Shown in pieces: positions 1 to 9,437 of a DNA stretch of 64,000 nucleotides (the first letter of the stretch is position 1; every line of letters starts with the position of its first letter). The notes below the pieces were generated by a model. It was given only the letters and a program-made list of their open reading frames with translations, ran no database searches and was not told where the DNA came from. Made by a program: the position numbers and the translations under genes. The stretch is from Photobacterium ganghwense (GTDB taxonomy: Bacteria > Pseudomonadota > Gammaproteobacteria > Enterobacterales > Vibrionaceae). The stretch spans positions 930,001 to 994,000 of the forward strand of contig NZ_PYMI01000002.1 in NCBI RefSeq assembly GCF_003025595.1, in the 5' to 3' direction.

Positions 1-615
1 AGCTAGGTTGGCTGTGGCGGCCAGACGGAACACACTCCATCCATATTCCTGTACCAGTACCATCGGGTATTTAAACTTATCCAGTTCCAGATGTTTGGCA
101 ACAGGAATCATCCAGTCATCAAGCCGTGTTGGCGTAACAGGGTTAGGCTGGCAGCGTAGTAGCTCCATAGCCGCACGATCGTACAGCTTGAAGTAATGTT
201 CGGGATTACCCAGGACACGATTTCCGACATCTTCATTAACCAACTGGCGGTAAGCAGCCTGAAGCTGAGTCAGACGTGGCTGCAGGGCGTCTGGCTGACC
301 GGCATCATGTTGCGGTATAGCGACCACTGTCGGGCGAATATTGGTGGTGTGCGGAAATACTTTGAGTGTCTCGATGGACTGTTTTAGCAGGGTAAGACAC
401 TGCTCGTCAGAAATCTCCCGATAGAGGTTCCCCCCTGCGTGCAAGTGGCAGATTGGCGGCCCATTGACCAGGCTGCTCCCTTCTTCAAACAGTTCTACCT
501 CAATACCTAATTCGGCCAGACGTAGTGCGATGGTTGAACCTGCAATACCACCACCGATGATACCTACCGACAGCGGGCTGTGTTGAGGATCTGCAGCGAA
601 GCCTTGATCTTTCAT
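1..615 (-). CDS. FAD-dependent oxidoreductase, N-terminal part
   Basis: The gene runs off the left edge, so only the first 205 codons are present. It starts at the ATG at 615 and reads MKDQGFAADPQHSPLSVGI. Residues about 15-45 form a dinucleotide-binding fold with the glycine motif GIIGGGIAGS and an acidic end to the second strand (VELFEEG), which is how FAD- and NAD-dependent amine or hydroxy-acid oxidoreductases bind the ADP part of FAD. The substrate cannot be told from this part. It stands alone, divergent from ompA across a 395-base gap. The FAD-binding call is firm; the reaction is unknown. Confidence 0.75.
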   Translation of the reverse strand, partial: MKDQGFAADPQHSPLSVGIIGGGIAGSTIALRLAELGIEVELFEEGSSLVNGPPICHLHAGGNLYREISDEQCLTLLKQSIETLKVFPHTTNIRPTVVAIPQHDAGQPDALQPRLTQLQAAYRQLVNEDVGNRVLGNPEHYFKLYDRAAMELLRCQPNPVTPTRLDDWMIPVAKHLELDKFKYPMVLVQEYGWSVFRLAATANLA

Positions 616-1010
616 AAATGAGTAAGCCGTTTTCAAAAATAATCTGTTGAAACTGGGTCGATTCTACTGTGCAGGGGAGTTATTGAAAACCGAAAAACTT
701 TAGGGACATTCGAATTCTCGCTCATGACACTGTCAGAAATTAAAGACAATGAGTGTTATTGATTAAAAAAGTTCAATATTGTGTCAAATTTATCCTATGT
801 TATTGATGAGGTTTACGTTCGCAGTTAGCATGTATTTGCTTTTGGGTGATAGGGTGCACATAGGATGGCTGTAAACTAAGCCGTAAACTCACCAAAAAAC
901 AGCGACCTCTAAAACTGGTGATTTTTTTGGTAAGGAAATTTGTACAAACATCCAGAGTGTTCTACACATAACTTTAGGCAGTGGCATAAACAAAAAAAGG
1001 AACAAAACGT
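616..1010. other. Divergent intergenic region upstream of ompA
   Basis: This A+T-rich gap of 395 bases separates the oxidoreductase (minus) from ompA (plus) and must hold both promoters. I see no convincing open frame or strong hairpin. The stretch just before ompA contains a purine-rich ribosome site (AAAAAAAGGAACAAAACGT) close to the ATG at 1011. The untranslated leader may be long, as is usual for ompA messages, but I cannot place the promoter with confidence. Confidence 0.4.
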
Positions 1011-1979
1011 ATGGCAAAAATCTTAAAATTGCTACCGTTGGCTATTTTGATTTCAGGTACGGTGAGTGCAGCGACAGATAACCCTTGGTATGTCGGTGCT
1101 CGAGTTGGTGGGACAACCTTCGATAATCAGGATGGTGTCCTCAGTGGTCAGGATCTTGATAAGAATGACTGGGGTGGCGGTGCATTCCTTGGTTACAACT
1201 TCAACAAATGGTTTGGCGTTGAAGTAGGTTATACCTACCTGGGTCAGGCTGATTATCTGAATGACGGCTTTGAAGTTCAGGGTATGGATTTCGTGGGTAA
1301 ATTCACTTACGAAGTTTCTAAGTCGTTTGATCTCTACCTGAAAGCGGGTGGTTACTGGTTTGATGCTGACAATGGTGTTGTGAACGAAAGTGATACCGGT
1401 GTCAGCGGAACAGCGGGTGTTGGTGCGGAATACTTCTTTAACAATGACCTGTCTGCGCGTCTTGAGTACCAGTACTACAACCAGATCGGCGATAAGCCAT
1501 CTCCTGGTGAAAGTGATGTGCATTTCTACGGTGTGAGCCTGGTTTATCACTGGGGTGCTCCAGCACCTGCGCCTGTCGTTGAACCAGAGCCAATGCCAGA
1601 ACCTGTCCCGCAAGTTGTGCGTGTTGATGCAGTGAGCGCAACTCTGCCGTTTGCGTTTGACAGTAAAGCATTGTCTCCTGACGACATTCAGAAACTTCAG
1701 CCAGTGGCTCAGCAACTGGTCGATTACCCTGATACCAAACTTTACGTCGTAGGCCACACAGACAGCCGTGGTTCACTGGAATACAACCAGAAACTGTCTG
1801 AAGAGCGTGCGAAAGAAGTAGCCGGTTATGTTGGCCAGCACTTTGGTATCTCTCCTAGCCGTGTTGTTGTGAAAGGCAGCGGTGAACTTGAGCCAGTTGC
1901 ATCAAACGATACTGATGAAGGCCGTGCACAAAACCGTCGTGTCGAAGTCTATGTTCCTGGCTTCGAAATGACGAAGTAA
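1011..1979 (+). CDS. ompA: OmpA family outer-membrane porin
   Basis: A 322-residue OmpA. Residues 1-20 are a Sec signal peptide ending ...SGTVSAA. Residues about 22-180 are the eight-stranded barrel, with alternating aromatic strands such as WYVGARVGG and FFNNDLSARLEYQYY. A proline-rich linker (APAPAPVVEPEPMPEPVP) at about 183-200 leads to the OmpA/MotB peptidoglycan-binding domain at about 205-320, with its typical stretches GHTDSRG and NRRVEV. It anchors the outer membrane to the cell wall and forms a small pore. The length is normal for the family. It is a single gene closed by the hairpin at 2071. I am confident of the family; which vibrio OmpA paralogue it is remains open. Confidence 0.93.
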   Translation: MAKILKLLPLAILISGTVSAATDNPWYVGARVGGTTFDNQDGVLSGQDLDKNDWGGGAFLGYNFNKWFGVEVGYTYLGQADYLNDGFEVQGMDFVGKFTYEVSKSFDLYLKAGGYWFDADNGVVNESDTGVSGTAGVGAEYFFNNDLSARLEYQYYNQIGDKPSPGESDVHFYGVSLVYHWGAPAPAPVVEPEPMPEPVPQVVRVDAVSATLPFAFDSKALSPDDIQKLQPVAQQLVDYPDTKLYVVGHTDSRGSLEYNQKLSEERAKEVAGYVGQHFGISPSRVVVKGSGELEPVASNDTDEGRAQNRRVEVYVPGFEMTK

Positions 1980-2070
1980 GCGAGATCTGAAGTCAGCTAT
2001 ATCTACCGCAACTGTTTGTTTAGGTACGATTCTGCTGTAATTGATTTTTTCGATACACGCAGAGCAAATA

Positions 2071-2101
2071 AAAAATCCAGCCCACATGGGCTGGATTTTT
2101 A
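2071..2101. terminator. Bidirectional rho-independent terminator
   Basis: AAAAATCCAGCCC and its complement GGGCTGGATTTTT flank a four-base loop, with a T run on both strands. It lies between the convergent genes ompA and sstT and can stop both. Confidence 0.9.
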
Positions 2102-2229
2102 TTTTGGGCTTGGTTCTGCTTGTTGGTTGCTGTGTCTCGATGACTGTCTGTCTTAGTCTGTTGTCCGGTAACAACTACGTTGTAGAAACAACTCAGAAAC
2201 ACAGCGTATCCAATAAAGCCTGTAAAAAT

Positions 2230-3471
2230 TTATGCGGCTTCAGCTTCAGCCGCTTGTGACTTTGCCTCGGCAGCCTTACATGCTGCAGCGGTAAAGATCA
2301 CGTCGGTTGAGCTGTTCAGCGCTGTCTCTGCTGAATCCTGAATCACACCGATAATGAAGCCAACCGCTACAACCTGCATTGCCACTTCGTTTGGAATGCC
2401 AAACAGGCTACATGCCAGAGGAATAAGCAGCAGAGAGCCGCCCGCAACACCAGATGCACCACATGCAGAAACCGCCGCAACAATACTCAGTAGAATCGCT
2501 GTCGCAATATCAACATTGATACCCATTGTGTGTACCGCCGCCAGTGTCAGCACTGTGATAGTGATTGCGGCACCACCCATGTTGATGGTTGCACCCAGTG
2601 GGATAGAGACTGAGTAAGTATCTTCGTGCAGATCCAAGTCTTTACACAGCTGCATGTTCACAGGGATGTTAGCTGCTGAACTACGTGTGAAGAATGCGGT
2701 AATACCACTTTCGCGGATACAACGCAGTACCAGCGGGTATGGGTTTTCTTTCGTTTTGAAGTACACGATGGCAGGGTTAACAATAAAGGCAATCACAGCC
2801 ATAGAACCCAGTAGTACACCCAACAGGTGTGCGTAACCAAATAGTGCGTCAAAACCGGTTTCAGCAAAGGTACTCGCAACCAGGCCGAAGATACCGATTG
2901 GTGCCAGACGGATCACGAAACGAACGATTAGCGTAATACCGTTGGAGACATCGTGGAAAACCTGCTTAGTCGCATCGCTTGCCTGATGCAGTGCAAAGCC
3001 TAGTGCAATCGCCCATGCAAGGATGCCGATAAAGTTACCTGTCATCAGAGCGTTAACTGGATTATCAACGATCTTGAATAGCAGGGTATTAATCACCTCA
3101 GTGATCCCTTCAGGCGGGTTAGCACCTGTTGCACTGGTAACCAGAGTCAGAGTGGTTGGGAAAAGGAAACTCATGGCTACTGCTGTCACCGCTGCCATGA
3201 ATGTACCGAACAGATACAGCACAACAATTGGTTTCATGTTGGTGTGAGCGCCTTTCTTCTGGTTGGCAATGGATGATGCGACCAGAATAAAGACCAGAAT
3301 CGGAGCAACTGCTTTTAGCGCGCTGACAAACAGACCGCCAAGGAAACCAACCTTGAGAGCAGATTCCGGAGAGAATAGAGCAATAACAATACCGGCGATA
3401 ATACCGAAGAGTATTTGTACCACGAGGCTGCCATTGGCGACCCGTGCCAGAAAGGGTTGTGATTGATTCAT
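2230..3471 (-). CDS. sstT: Serine/threonine:sodium symporter SstT
   Basis: A 413-residue inner-membrane carrier of the dicarboxylate/amino acid:cation symporter family, almost the same length as the E. coli protein. It imports serine and threonine with sodium. Several hydrophobic helices are visible, with the family stretches [19 protein letters not shown] near the N-terminus, the serine-rich re-entrant loop [13 protein letters not shown] at about 270, and the sodium-site region ATINMGGAA about 20-30 residues later. An AGGATG ribosome site precedes the ATG at 3471. It is a single gene, separated from the upstream Bat operon by the terminator at 3693. The C-terminal tail is alanine- and glutamate-rich. 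Confidence 0.93.
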   Translation of the reverse strand: MNQSQPFLARVANGSLVVQILFGIIAGIVIALFSPESALKVGFLGGLFVSALKAVAPILVFILVASSIANQKKGAHTNMKPIVVLYLFGTFMAAVTAVAMSFLFPTTLTLVTSATGANPPEGITEVINTLLFKIVDNPVNALMTGNFIGILAWAIALGFALHQASDATKQVFHDVSNGITLIVRFVIRLAPIGIFGLVASTFAETGFDALFGYAHLLGVLLGSMAVIAFIVNPAIVYFKTKENPYPLVLRCIRESGITAFFTRSSAANIPVNMQLCKDLDLHEDTYSVSIPLGATINMGGAAITITVLTLAAVHTMGINVDIATAILLSIVAAVSACGASGVAGGSLLLIPLACSLFGIPNEVAMQVVAVGFIIGVIQDSAETALNSSTDVIFTAAACKAAEAKSQAAEAEAA

Positions 3472-3692
3472 ATTACATCCTGCTTATTTTTTACTTATAT
3501 GTGGAAGCATTTAATATTGCTTCCGCCGCATTTTGTAACAGGAATTGTGGCATATTTCTATAGCCAATCAAAGAAACTTTTACTTTACTCAATATTAACA
3601 TTTGTTTCCCCTTTATTGGCAAAGTGCTGCCGTATCAGGGGCGGCGATGGTGGTTTTCTTAACAATTTGGGGTTTTAAGGGGCGATAATGTT

Positions 3693-3719
3693 AAAAAAGC
3701 CCACATTACGTGGGCTTTT
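3693..3719 (-). terminator. Terminator of the Bat operon
   Basis: AAAAGCCCAC and GTGGGCTTTTTT form a strong stem followed by T residues on the minus strand. It lies about 30 bases after the batD stop and isolates that operon from sstT. Confidence 0.88.
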
Positions 3720-3749
3720 CGATACGATTGTCATTAACACATCCGACGA

Positions 3750-5549
3750 TTACGGTACAATTGGTGCAAGGTGAGAGCGACTTTTTGCCTCTTCTTCACT
3801 CGGGGTTGCCCGTAAATTATTCAGTATTGTTAGTAATTTTTCTGTGTTCACCTGTGAGCTTTCAGGAGATTCACGGGCAAAACGTTGTGCCATGATGTTC
3901 GCAACCAAGGCAGAAAGTTCCTCTCGTTGCGGGTGCGTCGGGTTGTATTTTTTCCATTGCTGGAAAAAGGTTTGCAACTGAATGGCATCATTACGTTTGA
4001 CTGCCGCCATCATCCCATCCACGGAGTCCGCATAAGTGGTTAAACCTGCGGGCATCTCCGGTTGCTTCATCAGTGTACGCAGTTGACGTCGGGCATTTAG
4101 CCACAATTTAACCGTGAACAGCCACAATGTGGCGAACCCCAGAGCTACCCAAGGCCACCAATCCGATTGGGTTGTGGAACCGAATTCCGCGGTGGTATGT
4201 GCAGATGCGTCAGACGGAGAAGTAACCATCGAGGTGTCTGCTGGGTTAGTTGGTTGGCCGCTTGTTTGAGTGCCTGTTTGCGTAGCCGTCTGGCTCATTG
4301 CGCCGGACAGGTTAACCGGGCTGGAACCTTCACCTGGCACTACGTGTAGTGTCAGACCATCGATACGGCTGGTTTGCTGCTTACCTTCAACAGTGTTCCA
4401 CCAGTTAATGGCGAGTGATGGCAGTGTGAGCTCACCAGACTCCCGAGGAATGATGACTTGCTTCAGCGTCATGGTGGTGTAGTTTGCATCGGTGCCATAA
4501 ACCGGTTTTTCGTCATACACCCGAACTGAGCCAGGGTACTGAAGGTTCAGGTTCGGCAGTCGACTTTGTTCGGCATTTTTGATCCGAAGGGTAATCGTGC
4601 GAGTCAGAGGCTCGCCGACTTTTACGGTCGCTGACTCCGGCTGCCAGTTTTGCTCAAGTTGCAGGTCTTCCGTCGGTAGCCATAGCCCCTGATAATCTGA
4701 AGGCTTATCTTTTACCGCAATAGAAAAATCTTCCCCTTGTTTCTCGACCGGCACACGCAAGGTAGAGCCAAATCCACGACTGCCTTTAATAATGCTGCCT
4801 TTGAATGCGGCACCGCGCAGCAGGATATCGCCGGGCTTATTCGCCGTGATTTGGTAATTACGGGTGATAATCAAGTAGCGGCGCCCATTCAGCACGGTTT
4901 CTACCTGGTGGTCATCACCGATTTGGCGTACATCCAAGCCATCCCCCGAGGGCGCAATCAAGCTAGCCTGACTCATTTGCTCCCCGATACGAATCCGTAC
5001 GGTGTAGCGAATGGTTTCGCCAAGATAGAGGGCCTCTTTATCGACATTCGCACTGATGTGAATATCTGGTTGTGCAGAAGCCGCGTTGCCGTCACTGGCC
5101 GACTTCATCGAGGTGATTGTTATTGGCTCCGTTCGGCTGGAACCGATTTTGAAGCTCGGAATGGTAAACGTTCCGACTGCTTTGGTTGCAATGGCCACTT
5201 TCCATTCTGTCTGGCGGGTTACTACGCCATTGACGTAGCTGGTTCCGCTACTGATGGACGGCGTGCCGTAATTGAAATCATCGTCCAGCACCGACAGATC
5301 GAGTGCATTGGTGTTCACGTTGTCATCAATGCTGATCTGCAGCTGAAATACCTCATTGACCCCGACAACATTTTTCGACACGGTTGCAGTCGCTAGGGCG
5401 GCATAGGAAAAAGAAGAAAACATCGCCAACAGACTGAAAGCGAGTCCGAGCATCACCTTGAAGGGGGTGCGCGAAGCGTTGCTGTTTAGTCCTGGTCGCA
5501 GCATATTAAACCTGTTCATCTTTGGGTTACCATGAATTTTCTGACGCAT
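3750..5549 (-). CDS. batD: BatD protein, membrane-anchored oxygen-tolerance family
   Basis: A 599-residue BatD/BatD-like protein. A signal peptide around residues 30-50 (GLAFSLLAMFSSFSYA) is followed by a long beta-sandwich exterior part (about 55-400) with family stretches such as LSVLDDDFNYGTPS and TRNYQITANKPGDI. A threonine/serine-rich linker precedes one transmembrane helix (about 463-480, WWPWVALGFATLWLFTVKLWL) and a C-terminal cytoplasmic part. It is the last gene of the operon and overlaps the end of batB by 23 bases. The start is uncertain: ATGs at 5519 or 5504 would give more normal signal peptides. Bat proteins are linked to stress tolerance and envelope integrity, but the biochemical role is not settled. 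Confidence 0.85.
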   Translation of the reverse strand: MRQKIHGNPKMNRFNMLRPGLNSNASRTPFKVMLGLAFSLLAMFSSFSYAALATATVSKNVVGVNEVFQLQISIDDNVNTNALDLSVLDDDFNYGTPSISSGTSYVNGVVTRQTEWKVAIATKAVGTFTIPSFKIGSSRTEPITITSMKSASDGNAASAQPDIHISANVDKEALYLGETIRYTVRIRIGEQMSQASLIAPSGDGLDVRQIGDDHQVETVLNGRRYLIITRNYQITANKPGDILLRGAAFKGSIIKGSRGFGSTLRVPVEKQGEDFSIAVKDKPSDYQGLWLPTEDLQLEQNWQPESATVKVGEPLTRTITLRIKNAEQSRLPNLNLQYPGSVRVYDEKPVYGTDANYTTMTLKQVIIPRESGELTLPSLAINWWNTVEGKQQTSRIDGLTLHVVPGEGSSPVNLSGAMSQTATQTGTQTSGQPTNPADTSMVTSPSDASAHTTAEFGSTTQSDWWPWVALGFATLWLFTVKLWLNARRQLRTLMKQPEMPAGLTTYADSVDGMMAAVKRNDAIQLQTFFQQWKKYNPTHPQREELSALVANIMAQRFARESPESSQVNTEKLLTILNNLRATPSEEEAKSRSHLAPIVP

Positions 5550-7647
5550 TAGGTGCTTGCTTTTGTCTGGCTTGCAGAATTAACTGGGCACGGATCAAAC
5601 CACTGGTGTCATCCTGAACCTGTTCAAGTTTTTTCAGTACGGGATCGCTGGCTGAAATAGAGCTGTTACTGCCTGTTTCCGCAGCGGAGGTGGCAACGGA
5701 TGGTGGTGCATCTGAATCTTGTTCCTTGCCATTGTCAGCGGATTGCTCATCGGCTGAAACGGCTTGTTGGCTGTCAGGCTGTGTCTCCGTTGGTTGCTGC
5801 TCTGATTGCTGGACGGTTTGTTGGGCAGTTTGCAAATCACTCTGTTGATCTGCCTCTTGTTCAGAGCCCGCATGCGAAGCCGAGCGAGAGTCATCCGGTT
5901 TAGCATCAGCCGTACTTCCGGAAGTAGCGTTTGTATTCTGACCCGCATTGCCAGCATCACTTTGTTGATTTTCAGCATCACTCTGTGATTCTGATTGCCG
6001 ATTATCACTTTGTTGCGGCTGATCCTGATTTAGCTGGCCTGGTTGCTGTCCGGATTGTTCCCCTGACTGTTGATCTGGGTGTTGCCCCGACTGTCCATCC
6101 TGTCCCGCATTTTGCCCCGGATCTTGTTCTGATGATTGTTGCGACGACTGCTCTTGTGAGGAGTCTGCGTTTTGCTGTTCAGACTGCGGGTCATTGGAAT
6201 TAGCTGGGTTGTCTTGCTGCTTGCGCTGATTTCCACTTTTATCTTGTTGCTGTTCGGAAGGTTGTTTATTCGCGCTGTTTGCCTGATTTTGTGGTGATTC
6301 AGGCTGATTTGCTTTCAGTTGTCTGGCAATCTCGAGGTTGTGTCTGGCGTCCTGATTATCCGGATTACGTTCAAGCAGTCGCTCATAGATTGAAATGGCG
6401 TCGTCATACTGGCCGATTTGCACATAAGCATTGCCGAGATTGTATTGCGAGGCGTCATTCTCAAGTGGCTTCAGTGTTTCAATCGCTTTGTCGTATTCGC
6501 CGGCTTTGTAATAGGCTGCACCTTTCCACGCTGCAGACGAGAATACTTTGGCCGATTCAGCGTACTGTTCGTCCTCAAACAGCTGATAAGCACGTTGGTC
6601 ACGGTTTTTGAAAGCGAAACCTGTATCTGCGGCATAACTTTGATCCACAGGAATGAAAATCAGACAGGCTGCCAGTAATACACCCCGGCGAAAACCCAGC
6701 AAAGCAATGACAATGACCGGAATCAGCAGCCAGAAGCCATTATTCAAGCGTTCTTCCAGTTCCTGTTTGTCTTTGTCCTGAACCGTACTCTGAGGTGGCT
6801 TAGCTGTCGCTGCGATTAACGCGTTGACATCACTATTCGTTGGCTTTGCTAACTGCAGTACGCCCCCAGTTTCTTTTGTCAGTGGGAGTAGGGTACTGAG
6901 ATCAACGCGTGATATGACTGTACGACCTGAATTATCAGTTTGCAGACGACCATCCGGTAAGGCAATCGGGGCTCCTTGTGTGGTACCCATAGCCAGAACC
7001 GAAACCCGATATTCAGTGTTGGCAAGTAATGCCAGGCTGTCGTCAGACTCTTTGTCACTCAGGCCGTCAGTGATCAGGATAATGTCCCCCTGAATATGGC
7101 CTGCCTGTTTGAGCAAAGTGATAGCTTCCTGGATCCCGGCGGCCGCATTACTGCCCTGTATAGGCAGGATCTCAGGCGACAGATGAGGAATCAGGGTAGT
7201 CAGGGTCTGACTGTCTTTGGTTAACGGGCTGACGGTGTAGCCGTCGGCAGCGTAAGTCACCAGTCCTGTACTGCCTTCTTTCCAGCCGGGTAGCAGATCT
7301 AACGCTTTAAAGCGTGCCTGAGTCAGACGATTCGGGGTAATGTCTGTGGCGTACATAGATCGGGACATGTCCATCACCAGCACGCGGGCTCCCGACAGGC
7401 TGTAAGCGGGTAGGGTGGTTTTTTGCCAGCTTGGGCCTGCCAGTGCTGTCACACTCAACAGCCAGACGAACGGCAACCAGGTAAGCAGCCCTTGTACAGG
7501 CTGACGCTCATTCAGCCCTAGTCGGGCAGCAAGGTGAGGGGCAATCAGCCCCTGCTGAGTTTTTTGGCGGATTAGCCAGGGCAAGATAACGCCCAGTGGA
7601 ATCAATGCCAGAAACCACATCGGATAAAGAAAAGTCAGACTAGCCAT
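5527..7647 (-). CDS. batB: BatB/BatC fusion: VWA, TPR and long Gln/Ser-rich tail
   Basis: A 706-residue membrane protein that joins two Bat functions. The N-terminus has two hydrophobic helices, then a von Willebrand A domain with the metal-site motif DMSRS at residues 93-97 and later ITDGLSDKES. A further helix at about 306-335 (FWLLIPVIVIALLGF) is followed by a TPR stretch (about 350-450) with the repeats YYKAGEYDKAIETLK and AYVQIGQYDDAISIYERLL, equivalent to BatC. Residues about 455-690 are a low-complexity tract of Gln, Ser, Asn and Asp. The start overlaps the batA stop by 8 bases, suggesting coupled translation. The whole is probably a scaffold presented on the periplasmic face. Confidence 0.87.
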   Translation of the reverse strand: MASLTFLYPMWFLALIPLGVILPWLIRQKTQQGLIAPHLAARLGLNERQPVQGLLTWLPFVWLLSVTALAGPSWQKTTLPAYSLSGARVLVMDMSRSMYATDITPNRLTQARFKALDLLPGWKEGSTGLVTYAADGYTVSPLTKDSQTLTTLIPHLSPEILPIQGSNAAAGIQEAITLLKQAGHIQGDIILITDGLSDKESDDSLALLANTEYRVSVLAMGTTQGAPIALPDGRLQTDNSGRTVISRVDLSTLLPLTKETGGVLQLAKPTNSDVNALIAATAKPPQSTVQDKDKQELEERLNNGFWLLIPVIVIALLGFRRGVLLAACLIFIPVDQSYAADTGFAFKNRDQRAYQLFEDEQYAESAKVFSSAAWKGAAYYKAGEYDKAIETLKPLENDASQYNLGNAYVQIGQYDDAISIYERLLERNPDNQDARHNLEIARQLKANQPESPQNQANSANKQPSEQQQDKSGNQRKQQDNPANSNDPQSEQQNADSSQEQSSQQSSEQDPGQNAGQDGQSGQHPDQQSGEQSGQQPGQLNQDQPQQSDNRQSESQSDAENQQSDAGNAGQNTNATSGSTADAKPDDSRSASHAGSEQEADQQSDLQTAQQTVQQSEQQPTETQPDSQQAVSADEQSADNGKEQDSDAPPSVATSAAETGSNSSISASDPVLKKLEQVQDDTSGLIRAQLILQARQKQAPNASENSW

Positions 7648-8605
7648 TTCGTTTTCTCATAACCACAATCACAACAGACAACAACAGCGCAGCGGCCAGC
7701 GGGAAACGAAACAGTTCCTGACGTGGACGCCAGGTTTGCTGTGCCTGATTGACCGGCTCAAGCTGGTCGATCATCTGATAAATGTTTTCCAGCTCCTGCG
7801 GATTACGCGCGCGGAAGTATTGTCCGCCTGTCATTTCAGCGATTTGTGTTAAGGTTTTTTCGTCCAGATCCTGTGAAGGATTGACCGTACGGCTGATGAA
7901 GAATGAACGCTGTTCCATCTCCTCAGCACCTACGCCGACGGTGTAAATCGTGACATTACTCCGGGCTGCCAGCTCTGCGGCTTCGATCGGATCTATCACA
8001 CCGGCAGTGTTGGCACCATCACTTAATAGAATAATGACCCGCTGCGGCGCATCACCGTCAATGAAGGTACGGGTTGCAACGCCCAGCCCTTCGCCGATCG
8101 CGGTGCTCTGGCCAATCAAACCCAGAACGGTACGATCGAGCTGTTGCTGAACGGTATGGCGGTCAAAGGTGAGCGGTGTTTGCAGGTAAGCATGATTGGC
8201 AAACAGCACCAGACCAAGGCGATCGCCTTTACGTTTACCAATGAAATCATGCAGTACCGATTTTACTGCGGTCAGTCGATCAATTGCCTCACCTTGCGGT
8301 GTGATCATGTCTTCCATTGACATGGAACCAGAAAGGTCGACAGCCAGCAGCATATCCCGGTGATCAGGATTGATTTCAATCGGATCGCCATACCAGACTG
8401 GCCTTGCCATGGCGAGAAGCAGGAAAATCCAGCCAATCGACATCAGCACCGCCAGCCAGCGGCTGCGTTGTTGCTTCTGGCCTAATCCGTCTGGCAACTT
8501 TGGCAGCGGGATCGCTGAAGGAGGCGGAGTGGATGGCATCAGCCGATAAACCAGATAAGGCAGAGGCAGCAGGATCAGCGCCCATAGCCAGAGAAACTCA
8601 AACAT
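7640..8605 (-). CDS. batA: BatA von Willebrand A domain membrane protein
   Basis: A 321-residue protein with N-terminal helices at about 3-22 and 50-67, a VWA domain at about 85-285 and a C-terminal helix near 305-316. The metal-ion-dependent adhesion site is intact: DLSGS at residues 90-94, a conserved Thr in LQTPLTF and LLSDGANT further on. VWA domains of MoxR-linked proteins bind partner proteins through the metal. It overlaps its neighbours by 8 bases on both sides, within the moxR-DUF58-DUF4381-batA-batB-batD operon. Confidence 0.9.
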   Translation of the reverse strand: MFEFLWLWALILLPLPYLVYRLMPSTPPPSAIPLPKLPDGLGQKQQRSRWLAVLMSIGWIFLLLAMARPVWYGDPIEINPDHRDMLLAVDLSGSMSMEDMITPQGEAIDRLTAVKSVLHDFIGKRKGDRLGLVLFANHAYLQTPLTFDRHTVQQQLDRTVLGLIGQSTAIGEGLGVATRTFIDGDAPQRVIILLSDGANTAGVIDPIEAAELAARSNVTIYTVGVGAEEMEQRSFFISRTVNPSQDLDEKTLTQIAEMTGGQYFRARNPQELENIYQMIDQLEPVNQAQQTWRPRQELFRFPLAAALLLSVVIVVMRKRNG

Positions 8606-9437
8606 GGCCGGACTCCTTGCTCGCTGCCTGCAGTTTCTCTGACGGGACAGTTTTTGACGGCAGAGGAGTTGGCAACGCGTTGTCTATGTGCGCGCTGTCT
8701 GCAGATGTATATGCAGACGGGACGGTGTGTTGCGTCATCGTGCCTGAAGTGAACTCCGCTTTCTGAATCCACCGCTTGGCCTGCTGATAACATTTTTTGA
8801 ATGTTTGGTTATCGAGTGGCTCTGGTGAGAACAAACCCTGCTGCCAGACCGATGCAAGTTCAGTAAACCCGCGGTGTTTCTCCGGCAGGCAGCTATCAAG
8901 AAATGTCAGCCATGCGCTTCCGGTCAAGCCCGCGACGTCTGCGCGGGGCAGGTAGCTCATGGCCATCTGGCGCAACAAGAGATTCAGTTGGTTGAAGTGC
9001 TCAGCAGATCGGAGTGACCTGAGCTGATGTAAGGCTTCCTGACGCGCCTGATTGGCCCTTTTATATCGTCGCAGGGTAATCAGCAGCCAGGCACCCACAA
9101 GGCCAAACAGTGCTAATAGCATCCACCATCCCCATGCCAGCGGCCAGTAACCTGGCTCAGCAGGAAGATGGAGACCTGCCAGAGAAATCGCTGGTGTACT
9201 CCCAGATGTGGCAGGTGCCGATACATCCGGTAATGTTGCGGCAGGGGCTGCAGTTAATGGCACCTGTGCTAAAGCCGTGTTTGTCAAAAATGTCGTTGCC
9301 AATACTGTCATTGGCATCGCACTTCGCCAGACTTTCGCACTGGAAATAGCACGAAGTGTATGTTGGCTTGGGGATTTATGAAGCCGTTGCATGTTTGTCA
9401 GAAACGTATTGAACAGGGAATTGCCTCTGAGTCTCAT
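8598..9437 (-). CDS. DUF4381 domain membrane protein of the Bat operon
   Basis: A 279-residue protein. The start at 9437 is tied by an ATGA overlap to the stop of the DUF58 gene. A possible signal segment lies unusually late (residues 41-58, MPMTVLATTFLTNTALAQ), so an internal start near there cannot be excluded. A Pro/Ala/Ser-rich stretch leads to a transmembrane helix at about 97-120 (WGWWMLLALFGLVGAWLLITL) and a basic, helical cytoplasmic part (YKRANQARQEALHQLRSLR). This arrangement is the DUF4381 pattern commonly found between DUF58 and BatA genes. The function is unknown; it is presumed to be a membrane partner of the MoxR/VWA complex. Confidence 0.82.
   Translation of the reverse strand: MRLRGNSLFNTFLTNMQRLHKSPSQHTLRAISSAKVWRSAMPMTVLATTFLTNTALAQVPLTAAPAATLPDVSAPATSGSTPAISLAGLHLPAEPGYWPLAWGWWMLLALFGLVGAWLLITLRRYKRANQARQEALHQLRSLRSAEHFNQLNLLLRQMAMSYLPRADVAGLTGSAWLTFLDSCLPEKHRGFTELASVWQQGLFSPEPLDNQTFKKCYQQAKRWIQKAEFTSGTMTQHTVPSAYTSADSAHIDNALPTPLPSKTVPSEKLQAASKESGHV

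Noticed and set aside
1053-1757. Long minus-strand frame of 234 codons opposite ompA
   Set aside because: It mirrors the codon pattern of a certain gene, has no ribosome site and no protein family features.
4737-5396. Plus-strand frame of 219 codons inside batD
   Set aside because: Antisense shadow of a well-supported gene; no motifs or start site.
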